Source of the DNA: a virus
Length of the DNA: 21,037 bases
IMG/VR virus record: IMGVR_UViG_3300033153_004211
Span: 1 to 21,037 of that record
Direction: 5' to 3' (one strand)
Part shown: positions 14,575 through 21,037 of the stretch, piece after piece
Layout of the letters: each line of letters opens with the position of its first letter
Numbering within the stretch: the first letter of the stretch is position 1
The notes under the pieces: generated by a model
Told to the model about the DNA's origin: nothing
Seen by the model: the letters and a program-made list of their open reading frames with translations, nothing else
Databases searched by the model: none
Made by a program: the position numbers and the translations under genes

Positions 14575-16851
14575 ATGGTATTCAACATACGAAAAAAGAA
14601 AACAAGTAATATTGGGTCAAGCGCTAGAGCAGGATCTTCTAAAAACACTTTTCTTAAAAATAATGATCTGATCAGTAAGCCTAAAGCACGAAAAGCTGCA
14701 CCTTTGAGCACGGGAGTCAGAAAAGAAGCCTCACCTTTGAGTGTTGGCGTAAGAAGCACTCCAAACATGAGTACTCCTAGTGCACCTTTGAGTGTTGGAG
14801 TTCGTAATGCTCCAAATATGAGCAAAGCGCCTGCTCCAACCAGTGTTGGCGTAAGAAATACCCACGTTACACGTTCACCTTCGAGTGATACTACACAGCA
14901 ATCACGAGTGCCCGCACCTTTAAGTGTTGGAGTTCGAGGTTCTAGTGGAACTCCTGTTACAAGATCACCGTTGAGTGATACTTCACTACAAAGCAGAGAG
15001 GCGAGAGCACAAGAGACTGCAAATAGTCGAGGGCTTACAGGTAATGATCGACAAATATTTATTGAGAATCAAATGGGTATTGGAACACCTTCAGCACCTA
15101 CAGCACCGGCACAACCTACGCCAACGGCTGATTTTGTGCCTCAGAGAGCCGAAGTACCGCCATTGCAACGATTGACTCCGGAACGAGAGCCAACAGCACC
15201 ACAGCCTAGTTTATCGTTCGCACAGCAACCTCAAACACAGCAACCTCAGATACAACAACCTTCGGCATTAGATGATGCTAGAAATAGATATATGGAAAGT
15301 TTAGCGCCAGATGCAGATATTATGCGCCAAAAACAAGAACTTGCTGATTATCAAGCAGATGCCATGAGTGCAGTTGCCGGTGAAGAAGGACTTGGTCGAG
15401 GACGAACAGTAAATTTGGTTCGAGGACGACAAGCGTTGATTCAAGAACAAACAGCAATACAAGAGGCTAACAAAATAGCTAGATTGAATATATCAATGGA
15501 AGAAAAAGCAATGATGCAACAATCTGCGTTGGTACAGCTTGGATTTGCTCAAACTGATGCCCAAAGCATTATTTCACAGCAGAAACCGTTTGAATTTGGT
15601 GGAAACCTTGTACAGTATGATCCGGCAACAGGAGAACTAAAAACAATAGCAGAAGCTCCAACTCAAGCAGCCGAAGGATTTACTCTTGGTGAAGGTCAAG
15701 CTCGCTACGATGCTCAAGGTAATTTGATTGCGACAGGAATATCAGCACCTACTGATCCATACGAACAGATGAAGCAATCGCTTGAAATTCAGAAGTTACA
15801 GCAAGATTTGGCTGGTGGAGGAGATGCAAGCAAATTGTTATCTATCAAAGATCTAAATGACCTTGGGTTGAATACAAACCTTTACGGAATAACTAGTGGT
15901 CAAGCAATTGAAGGGATTCAAAGCGGTGAAATAGTTACAGAACAACAAAAGCAGGTTATAGCTAAAGTAGACTCTTTCGCCGACAAAATAACACTTATAG
16001 ACAGAATACTTGCAGAAGGAAGTGGTCTTAAGGGTGCAGTTGGTGGTTATGGTGGACTTGGACGTATTCAGTTATCACCTACAAAACAGAATGAATTTAC
16101 TGGGATGATTGATCAATTATTAGGTGAAGAAACGATGGCAACGTTGATAGCTCTGAAAGATCAAGGTGGTACGCTCGGAGCATTGTCAGATGCAGAATTG
16201 CAGATATTACAGAGTACGGCAGCAACTTTTGCTAATGCTGAGACAGAGCCTGGATCTGGTAAATATAATATTAGTGAGGCCTCGTTTATAGCTGAGTTGA
16301 ATAGAATTAAAACAGAGACTAAGAGATTAGCTGAAGATTCAATGGCTGACATAATGCAACCTCAACAGGATTATAGTAATACTGTTGGTCAACAAGATGC
16401 TGGGAATATGCAAAATATGTATAACAGCGGAGAAATGACTCAAGATGAATATAATGAGTTCTTAAATTTTAGTAGGGTTGATAGCGACACGAAAATAGCT
16501 ATGAGTGCAGTGAGTAAAAAGTATCCTGACGGTTCAAGTGGTGGACAATGCGGAAGATTCGTAAATAATTTAACTGGGTTAGGTGTAGCAGATACATATG
16601 AAAGTAAAATGGCAAAAACAGATCCTTCTATTGGTCAACCAAATAACCCTCCAATGGCAGGAGATATGTTTGTTATGCCATATAGTTGGACGGGGCATAC
16701 AGGAATAGTTGAAAGTGTAACTCCGAGGTCTGATGGTACTTTCGATGTCAACGTAGTCGATTCAAACTGGGGGCTTGATGAAAAAGTACAAAGACATACA
16801 CTTAACTCACGTAAGATAGCTGGTTATGCCAGACAATCATTAAAAGTTTAA
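14575..16851 (+). CDS. Ejection-type virion protein with C-terminal CHAP peptidoglycan hydrolase domain
   Basis: This 758-aa protein probably enters or spans the envelope during infection and opens the wall. The N-terminal 150 residues are low-complexity and basic, with five PLSVGVR-type repeats (residues 43-49, 54-60, 71-77, 88-94, 115-121) and two SPxSDTxxQSR units (101-111, 131-141). A Pro/Gln-rich stretch follows (about 165-235), then long helical, Gln/Ala-rich segments (LSIKDLNDLGLNTNLYG, AKVDSFADKITLIDRIL). The final domain is CHAP-like: GGQCGRFVN with C659, a WTGHTGIVE motif with H708, and VVDSNW with D729 or N731 as third catalytic residue. It sits with another giant protein just before the lysis genes. 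It is larger and more disordered than a free endolysin, so a virion-associated role is preferred. Confidence 0.75.
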   Translation: MVFNIRKKKTSNIGSSARAGSSKNTFLKNNDLISKPKARKAAPLSTGVRKEASPLSVGVRSTPNMSTPSAPLSVGVRNAPNMSKAPAPTSVGVRNTHVTRSPSSDTTQQSRVPAPLSVGVRGSSGTPVTRSPLSDTSLQSREARAQETANSRGLTGNDRQIFIENQMGIGTPSAPTAPAQPTPTADFVPQRAEVPPLQRLTPEREPTAPQPSLSFAQQPQTQQPQIQQPSALDDARNRYMESLAPDADIMRQKQELADYQADAMSAVAGEEGLGRGRTVNLVRGRQALIQEQTAIQEANKIARLNISMEEKAMMQQSALVQLGFAQTDAQSIISQQKPFEFGGNLVQYDPATGELKTIAEAPTQAAEGFTLGEGQARYDAQGNLIATGISAPTDPYEQMKQSLEIQKLQQDLAGGGDASKLLSIKDLNDLGLNTNLYGITSGQAIEGIQSGEIVTEQQKQVIAKVDSFADKITLIDRILAEGSGLKGAVGGYGGLGRIQLSPTKQNEFTGMIDQLLGEETMATLIALKDQGGTLGALSDAELQILQSTAATFANAETEPGSGKYNISEASFIAELNRIKTETKRLAEDSMADIMQPQQDYSNTVGQQDAGNMQNMYNSGEMTQDEYNEFLNFSRVDSDTKIAMSAVSKKYPDGSSGGQCGRFVNNLTGLGVADTYESKMAKTDPSIGQPNNPPMAGDMFVMPYSWTGHTGIVESVTPRSDGTFDVNVVDSNWGLDEKVQRHTLNSRKIAGYARQSLKV

Positions 16852-16852
16852 T

Positions 16853-19075
16853 ATGGAGAATAAAATAGGTAGCGTATCACGTCCTGCAGCATACTCGCCT
16901 GCTGATATACACGGTACACAAAAAACAGGGATGACTCCTGAAAGGAAGAAAAAGCTAGAAGAGCTTATAATATCAAAAAGAAATGTATCATCATCTTCGG
17001 CAAATACAGGTTCTTCAATGACTCCTGAGAGGAGAGCTGAACTTGAAAAGCTTATAATATCAAAGAGAGGCCAACCACAGCAAGCAACAAATGCTGATAG
17101 ATTCCAACAAATAGTTGATGAAAGAGCTCCGGAGCAACCTCAACAGACTGGTTTAGGTAGAATTGGTGATGCGATGAAAAAAGAAGCACCTAAAGCTATT
17201 ACTAAAACTTTAGGTAGTATGTTAGGTGGACCATTAGGAGGAATTGTAGCTAGCAACTTAGATACATTAAGTCTCGATCCTTTGAAAGAAATGCCTGCTA
17301 ACCTATTAGAAGCTGGTAAAGCACGTGGGTCAAATATTATGGAGGCTAGAGAACGTCAATTAGAAGGGACTCAAGGGACTGCACGTACTAGTTTTCAGAT
17401 AGGTGGTCAATATGTAGCCGGAGTAAACGATATGTTGTTTGAGGGGCTTGCAACTGGTGCAAAAATGGTTGATCAAGAGGCTGTTGAGCATTTTACTGAA
17501 GCACTTGGCAAGGGAGTGCGGGCTATAGGTGCAGATAAGGCTATGGCTAAATATACTACGTGGGCAGAAGCAAATCCTGCTTTGGCAGCAGATATTGAGG
17601 CGGCTATAAATATACTGGATATAATACCTATTGCAAAAATTGGTACAGCGCCCGCTAAAATAGGACGAGAACTTGGAGAAAGTGCAATCGAGGCTGGAAT
17701 AAAAAGGACTGGACAAAAGGTTGTTGGTGAAATGGTAGATTTTATACCTAATCCAAATACAATTCCTAAAAACGTTATCCCTGAAAGCACTGGGCTAAAA
17801 CCTATACAAGAGATAACTGAAGGGATGCAAAAGTCTGCCGAAGGTATACAACAATCGAATATAATACAGGGAGGAAGGCAAATGCTTGGTGATGTTGCAG
17901 CAGCATTTCCACGAGCTAAAAAACGGCTTGGAAGAACATTTGAAGAGGCTGCTGAAAGATCAAAGCGTATGGACGCGTCAACTCCGGAAGTACGAGAAGC
18001 TATTGAAAGCGGTGTGAACAACAAAATTATAAATGCTGTAACTGATGCAGACGATATAACTCGTCGACAACAAATGGACATGGTATCGATAGCTGATGAT
18101 ACGTTGCCAGACGTTAAGCATTACGAAGAGCCAAGTATTATTAGTGGAAATTCTGCTGTAGACCAATACTCATTAGCTGATACAGAACGAAAACGTATTG
18201 GAGCTCAAATAGGTGATATTGCAGATTCATTATCAAAAACTACACTGGTTGATATGGATCAATTACGTGACAGGGTTATGCCAATGTTGAAAGGAATAGG
18301 CGTAGATTCAATAGATGAAGGTAAATTGGTATTCAATAAAGCGAGAACTGAAATAACTAAGACTCAAATCGAGGACGTTCAAAAATTATATGATATTATA
18401 AATGATGTATCTATTTCACCAACACCTTCCAATATTCATATAAAAGATAAGGTAATGTCGACATTGGGTCGGGACAGAAGGATTGAAGGGCTTAGTGATA
18501 TTCTCGTGAAAACTGATGAAGGCTTAACGAGTATATATGATGCATTCAGAAATACATTTAAGCAAACTTTGGATGATATATCTCCGGAGATAAGAGTGCT
18601 TAATGGTGAGTATCGTACATATAAGAATTTGGAGGAAATGCTTGAGAAAACTATACTGAAAATTCCAAATTACATAAAAACTAGTAACCCCGCTGAATTT
18701 GCACAAACAAATTTACGTCGTGTAATGACTAACGCAACAAGTGCGGCGGCATATAAAGAAATTGCAGAAGAACTTGACATGATAGCGAGAAAACTTGGAT
18801 ATCAAGGTGCATCACCTGTTGAACTCGCGAAGTTTGCTGAAAGATTGAAAGATATATATCCAGATACAATAAGAGAAGCAAGCTTTAGAGGAGGTATATC
18901 AAAAGGAGTCACCGGAAAAGCATTAGATTTAGGACAAAAGGTGGCAGAATACGGTAAAGCAGGAGTATATGACCAACAAAGAGCATTGAGAAGATTACTA
19001 GGACTAGACAAGGAAATGTCAAGCGCTGTAAAAGATGTGTCAAAGCCTTCCCTCTCAGCATTCTCTAAAAAATGA
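16853..19075 (+). CDS. Large ejection-type internal virion protein (putative)
   Basis: This 740-aa protein is mostly helical, with a small membrane-active-looking region (GSMLGGPLGGIVASN, about residues 121-135). That would suit a protein released through the tail to form a trans-envelope channel. The N-terminus carries two copies of a 17-residue unit, MTPERxxxLExLIISKR (27-43 and 56-72). The central region has AAINILDIIPIAKIG, and the C-terminal part is a long series of amphipathic helices. No enzymatic motif is seen. It is the last gene before a probable promoter and ends with the only TGA stop in the window (19073-19075). Its start region is nearly identical to those of two minus-strand genes. 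Function is inferred from size, composition and position. Confidence 0.6.
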   Translation: MENKIGSVSRPAAYSPADIHGTQKTGMTPERKKKLEELIISKRNVSSSSANTGSSMTPERRAELEKLIISKRGQPQQATNADRFQQIVDERAPEQPQQTGLGRIGDAMKKEAPKAITKTLGSMLGGPLGGIVASNLDTLSLDPLKEMPANLLEAGKARGSNIMEARERQLEGTQGTARTSFQIGGQYVAGVNDMLFEGLATGAKMVDQEAVEHFTEALGKGVRAIGADKAMAKYTTWAEANPALAADIEAAINILDIIPIAKIGTAPAKIGRELGESAIEAGIKRTGQKVVGEMVDFIPNPNTIPKNVIPESTGLKPIQEITEGMQKSAEGIQQSNIIQGGRQMLGDVAAAFPRAKKRLGRTFEEAAERSKRMDASTPEVREAIESGVNNKIINAVTDADDITRRQQMDMVSIADDTLPDVKHYEEPSIISGNSAVDQYSLADTERKRIGAQIGDIADSLSKTTLVDMDQLRDRVMPMLKGIGVDSIDEGKLVFNKARTEITKTQIEDVQKLYDIINDVSISPTPSNIHIKDKVMSTLGRDRRIEGLSDILVKTDEGLTSIYDAFRNTFKQTLDDISPEIRVLNGEYRTYKNLEEMLEKTILKIPNYIKTSNPAEFAQTNLRRVMTNATSAAAYKEIAEELDMIARKLGYQGASPVELAKFAERLKDIYPDTIREASFRGGISKGVTGKALDLGQKVAEYGKAGVYDQQRALRRLLGLDKEMSSAVKDVSKPSLSAFSKK

Positions 19076-19081
19076 TATAAT
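19073..19081 (+). promoter_or_regulatory. Putative extended -10 promoter for the lysis genes
   Basis: TGATATAAT is a perfect match to the sigma70 extended -10 form TGnTATAAT, with the TG lying inside the TGA stop of the preceding gene. A transcript would begin near 19088 and reach the endolysin ATG at 19108 after a short leader. No good -35 box is present at the usual spacing, which extended -10 promoters tolerate. Two other TGCTATAAT strings occur inside coding frames (6373-6381, 11594-11602), so chance cannot be dismissed. Confidence 0.45.
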
Positions 19082-19107
19082 GAAAATATAAGTCAATAAT
19101 CAATAAT

Positions 19108-19824
19108 ATGATCAAACTTTCACAGTCAGATTCAAAATGGCGAAGAGTAAAAATGGGCGTGTCAAACCTAACGTTAGGTGGATACGGATGTACAACAACG
19201 TGTCAATCAATTGTTTCACACGCTGCAGGTCAATACATATCGCCTGCAGATTTTGCGCGACAAAATGATAACTATACAAATCATAGTTATTCAGCAGGTG
19301 CGGGGCTTGTTCTATGGACTGAATTTACAAAGGACATGGACAACGTTCAAAAAGAGGTGCGTGTTCGTCGTCATGATGAGGATATGTTCAGAGATGCAAT
19401 TAATTCTCCTAATGAGATATTGATGCTAGAGTTGAAAACAAATTATGCAAAATATCCTATTCATTGGGTAATCGCTGAAAAGGCTTTAGGAAATGGAGAT
19501 TATCAGATCATTGACGTTGTTGATGGAAAGATTCGTAAAGTATCTGATAGATATGTAAAGGTTATTGGAGGATGTGTCGTAGTTGCTAAAGACGGGTTTA
19601 TATTCGACAAAGGAGAAGAGTCAGTAGCAAAAGAATATGACAACTACCTTGTACAGGATTCCGGACGTACTGGAGGGTTCGCACTAGTTTATAGAGGAGA
19701 GAAGCATTTAATTAAGTCGGGTCGTGAAGGTGTAGCCTCGTTGACGGTAACAATGCGTGATATGAAACATGCAGGACTATCGGCAGAAGTATGGGATGCA
19801 ATACCTACAGGATCGGACGTTTAA
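19108..19824 (+). CDS. Endolysin with C39-like cysteine peptidase domain (putative)
   Basis: This 238-aa protein resembles papain-like C39 (peptidase_C39_2) domains: LSQSDSKWRRVKMG at the start, a Gly-rich lead GGYGCTTTCQS with catalytic C28, PIHWVIAEKA with H119, and IIDVVDG with D136. Together these form a plausible Cys-His-Asp catalytic set that would cut peptide cross-links in the wall. Residues about 170-238 form a separate domain (GGFALVYRGEKHLIK, then WDAIPTG) resembling small surface-binding repeats; a wall-targeting role is possible. It is followed 9 bases later by a holin candidate, the usual lysis arrangement. C39-like endolysins are less common than amidases or muramidases. A virion-internal peptidase is the alternative. 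Confidence 0.7.
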   Translation: MIKLSQSDSKWRRVKMGVSNLTLGGYGCTTTCQSIVSHAAGQYISPADFARQNDNYTNHSYSAGAGLVLWTEFTKDMDNVQKEVRVRRHDEDMFRDAINSPNEILMLELKTNYAKYPIHWVIAEKALGNGDYQIIDVVDGKIRKVSDRYVKVIGGCVVVAKDGFIFDKGEESVAKEYDNYLVQDSGRTGGFALVYRGEKHLIKSGREGVASLTVTMRDMKHAGLSAEVWDAIPTGSDV

Positions 19825-19833
19825 CAAAAAAAT

Positions 19834-20022
19834 ATGTCATTAACATATCAAGGAGCATTACTAATGGTTATCTTATCAATCGGCAAGATGTTCGATGTAG
19901 ATATAGATGAGGGCAATCTTACCGAGTTACTTACAGGTGCATTATTCTTAGTTGGAGCAGGTGCAACACTGTACGGGCGTTACCGTCACGGTGACATCAC
20001 GTGGTACGGAGCTAAAGAATAA
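19834..20022 (+). CDS. Small two-helix membrane protein, holin candidate
   Basis: This 62-aa protein has two hydrophobic helices, about residues 5-19 (YQGALLMVILSIGKMF) and 31-47 (LLTGALFLVGAGATLYG), separated by an acidic turn (DVDIDEGN). It ends in a polar, basic tail (RYRHGDITWYGAKE). Two spans and small size fit a class II holin, which would open the inner membrane to release the endolysin. The adjacent endolysin supports this. The first helix is short and holins are poorly conserved, so assignment rests on context. The 9-base gap contains only an A-run and no Shine-Dalgarno. Confidence 0.65.
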   Translation: MSLTYQGALLMVILSIGKMFDVDIDEGNLTELLTGALFLVGAGATLYGRYRHGDITWYGAKE

Positions 20023-20057
20023 ACTGCCCTTCCCTCTTCAGGTGTAGCGCTAAAATA

Positions 20058-20090
20058 CCCCCCCCGACCAATAAACACAGGCTTCGGGGG
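20058..20090. repeat. C8 run and CCCCCGA/TCGGGGG hairpin
   Basis: A run of eight C residues (20058-20065) lies 35 bases after the holin-candidate stop. Its end, CCCCCGA (20061-20067), pairs exactly with TCGGGGG (20084-20090) around a 16-base A-rich loop. This is by far the most GC-rich structure in the window and is not followed by a U-tract. It could stop antisense transcription, stall replication or mark a regulatory or packaging site. Homopolymers of this length are prone to sequencing error. Role unknown. Confidence 0.5.
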
Positions 20091-20115
20091 AGAGTAGGGG
20101 AGTTGAGGTTGTACA

Positions 20116-20142
20116 AAAATAGACACGCAATGTGTCTATTTT
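20116..20142. terminator. Bidirectional intrinsic terminator at convergent junction
   Basis: AAAATAGACAC (20116-20126) is the exact reverse complement of GTGTCTATTTT (20132-20142) around a 5-base loop (GCAAT). The stem carries an A run at its 5' arm and a T run at its 3' arm, so transcripts from either strand have a hairpin followed by U residues. It lies between the last + strand gene and the convergent minus-strand HTH gene ending at 20147. This is the expected site for both operons to stop. Confidence 0.85.
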
Positions 20143-20146
20143 GTTG

Positions 20147-20329
20147 TTAAAGCTTCATGTCTAACCCTCTAACAATCTTTAGCAGGTTTTCACTGAGAGG
20201 TTTTCTATATCCTGTCTCATATTTAGAAATGTCAGCTCTATTTATACCTGTAAGTTTTGCCAAGTCACCTTGACTAAGCCCTTTTTTCATTCGAGCTTCT
20301 TTTATTAGTTCACCAATTTCATTTTCCAT
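20147..20329 (-). CDS. XRE-family helix-turn-helix protein, 60 aa
   Basis: This 60-aa protein is a near-minimal Cro/C1-type HTH domain: IGELIKEARMKKGLSQGDLA, then KLTGINRADISKYETGYRKP and an ISKYE-containing recognition helix. It is short, with no extra dimerisation domain, so it probably acts as a small repressor or antirepressor-style DNA-binding protein. I chose the ATG at 20327-20329, which is in a TAATATG junction with the upstream gene; a longer frame from 20362 would run through that gene's end. It is the last gene of a minus-strand operon converging on the late genes, separated by a bidirectional terminator. Which promoter it controls is not visible. Confidence 0.8.
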   Translation of the reverse strand: MENEIGELIKEARMKKGLSQGDLAKLTGINRADISKYETGYRKPLSENLLKIVRGLDMKL

Positions 20330-20330
20330 A

Positions 20331-20606
20331 TTAAAAAAATATAAATTTTCTTTTCTTTTCATGTGTTAAATTCTGCAATAAACGTATTTGTTCATCCCTC
20401 CTAGTAATATCCATCTTTAAATCATTAATTTCTTCACGTAACCGCATAGTATTAGTGCTAGTAGTTACACGCATGAGCACTAACCCTATAGAAGTATCAA
20501 GATGAAGATAATACCCGTCATTAAATAATTCAGATATATAGGTATCTACATACCTATCATTTTTATGTATGAATTTGTATTCGTAGTGTGATATTTCATT
20601 TTCCAT
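20331..20606 (-). CDS. Unknown 91-aa protein
   Basis: This protein starts MENEIS and has a mixed alpha/beta N-terminal 50 residues (YKFIHKNDRYVDTYISELFND, LVLMRVTTS), then a likely coiled coil (MRLREEINDLKMDITRRDEQ) and a Lys/Phe tail. No signal or membrane segment is found and no family is recognised. Its start is in a TAATATG junction with the upstream gene's stop. The first 19 bases around the start (20593-20611) are identical to those at the next gene's start. An early regulatory or anti-host role is conceivable but not shown. Confidence 0.6.
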   Translation of the reverse strand: MENEISHYEYKFIHKNDRYVDTYISELFNDGYYLHLDTSIGLVLMRVTTSTNTMRLREEINDLKMDITRRDEQIRLLQNLTHEKKRKFIFF

Positions 20607-20607
20607 A

Positions 20608-21027
20608 TTAATTTGTTTGTTTACCGGAGTACATCAAATCTTTCTCCATATGTTTTAAAGTTGTTGAGCAAGCTACAGATAAACTCTCCATAGCTTTCAG
20701 TATTGCTTGTAATTCTTTCCAACGTCTTTTTTTGTCTATAACCTCTCCTTCTTTTATGAACGCGTCAAGTTCAGCTTTTGCCGAAGCGTCCTTTTGGCTC
20801 TCTCCTTCTTTTCTATACATAAAGTACCTATCTAGCTCATATTGCTTATGATTGATCTTTAATAGTTGATAATCATACTCCGCATTAGCCGAGAGAGCCC
20901 CAATATTGCTCATATACGTAGCTAACTTACCTTGCGCGGATGTTAAGACAGCTGGACTGTGTGAAGACCACTGGCGCGATTGTAGGAGTTCTATTATATC
21001 ATTTACTTCTTCCAGAGAATTTTTCAT
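20608..21027 (-). CDS. Helical protein of unknown function (possibly early/replication gene)
   Basis: This 139-aa protein is almost entirely helical: KNSLEEVNDIIELLQSRQ, then a central Ala/Glu/Lys-rich part (KAELDAFIKEGEVIDKK) and a final helix RWKELQAILKAMESLSVACS. Small helical proteins of this look are common next to phage recombination or single-strand DNA genes, but I cannot name the family. I used the ATG at 21025-21027; the frame is open to the window edge, so the true start may be further upstream (5' end uncertain). It is the first visible gene of the minus-strand block, and its TAA is fused to the next start. Confidence 0.6.
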   Translation of the reverse strand: MKNSLEEVNDIIELLQSRQWSSHSPAVLTSAQGKLATYMSNIGALSANAEYDYQLLKINHKQYELDRYFMYRKEGESQKDASAKAELDAFIKEGEVIDKKRRWKELQAILKAMESLSVACSTTLKHMEKDLMYSGKQTN

Positions 21028-21037
21028 ACTCCATTTG

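Noticed and set aside
17473-18081. 202-aa minus-strand open frame inside the 740-aa protein gene
   Set aside because: Ser/Ile/Cys-rich shadow product opposite a coherent helical protein; no neighbouring minus-strand genes there.
1-21037. Alternative genetic code (TGA as Gly or Trp)
   Set aside because: The long genes, up to 758 codons, contain no in-frame TGA and use normal TGG and GGN codons, so TGA is avoided rather than reassigned.
1-21037. CRISPR array, insertion sequence, integrase, anti-defence island
   Set aside because: No regularly spaced direct repeats, terminal inverted repeats with transposase, or recombinase motifs were found on either strand.

Overview
The window looks like the late region (packaging, virion assembly, lysis) of an AT-rich tailed bacteriophage (Caudoviricetes). 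The tail is probably short and podovirus-like. I infer this from a head-to-tail adaptor next to a large nozzle-like beta-rich protein, two very large ejection-type virion proteins, and no tape measure, major tail tube or sheath gene. No integrase, tRNA, transposase or CRISPR array is visible, so lifestyle is undetermined and the host cannot be named. Shine-Dalgarno-like sequences are essentially absent. Start codons instead sit in an A/T-rich context, very often as stop and start joined in TAATATG. That style is best known from Bacteroidota and a few other lineages, but it is only a hint about the host.

Layout, + strand: the tail end of an unrecognised gene (3-164), then terminase small subunit (166-657), a small membrane protein (659-952), terminase large subunit (954-2546), a small basic protein (2524-2760), portal (2858-4657), scaffold (4764-5510) and HK97-fold major capsid protein (5528-6610). 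Next come a capsid-associated or decoration-like protein (6675-7376), a protein with a C-terminal HeH/LEM-like element (7466-7972) and a coiled-coil protein (7978-8487). Three adjacent genes (8465-9497) share four copies of a short module. A set of beta-rich virion proteins follows (9501-12072), interrupted by two small genes, one with a C-terminal membrane helix. Then come the nozzle-like protein (12075-13664), adaptor (13666-14571), a 758-aa ejection-type protein ending in a CHAP peptidoglycan hydrolase domain (14575-16851) and a 740-aa ejection-type protein (16853-19075). A probable extended -10 promoter precedes the lysis pair: a C39-like cysteine peptidase endolysin (19108-19824) and a small two-helix holin candidate (19834-20022).

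The junction at 20023-20146 holds a GC-rich hairpin and a near-perfect bidirectional terminator. Beyond it, three minus-strand genes converge on the late block: a 60-aa XRE-type HTH protein, an unknown 91-aa protein and an unknown helical protein at the window edge.

The genes form an ordered assembly line. Terminase packages DNA through the portal into a scaffolded, apparently protease-free capsid; adaptor and nozzle close the vertex; the two large proteins probably cross the envelope at infection, one carrying its own wall hydrolase; the endolysin and holin release progeny. Features most worth a second look are the SD-less TAATATG junctions, the four-copy module array at 8465-9002, hairpins at the capsid-gene boundaries, and the repeat-rich CHAP-bearing virion protein.
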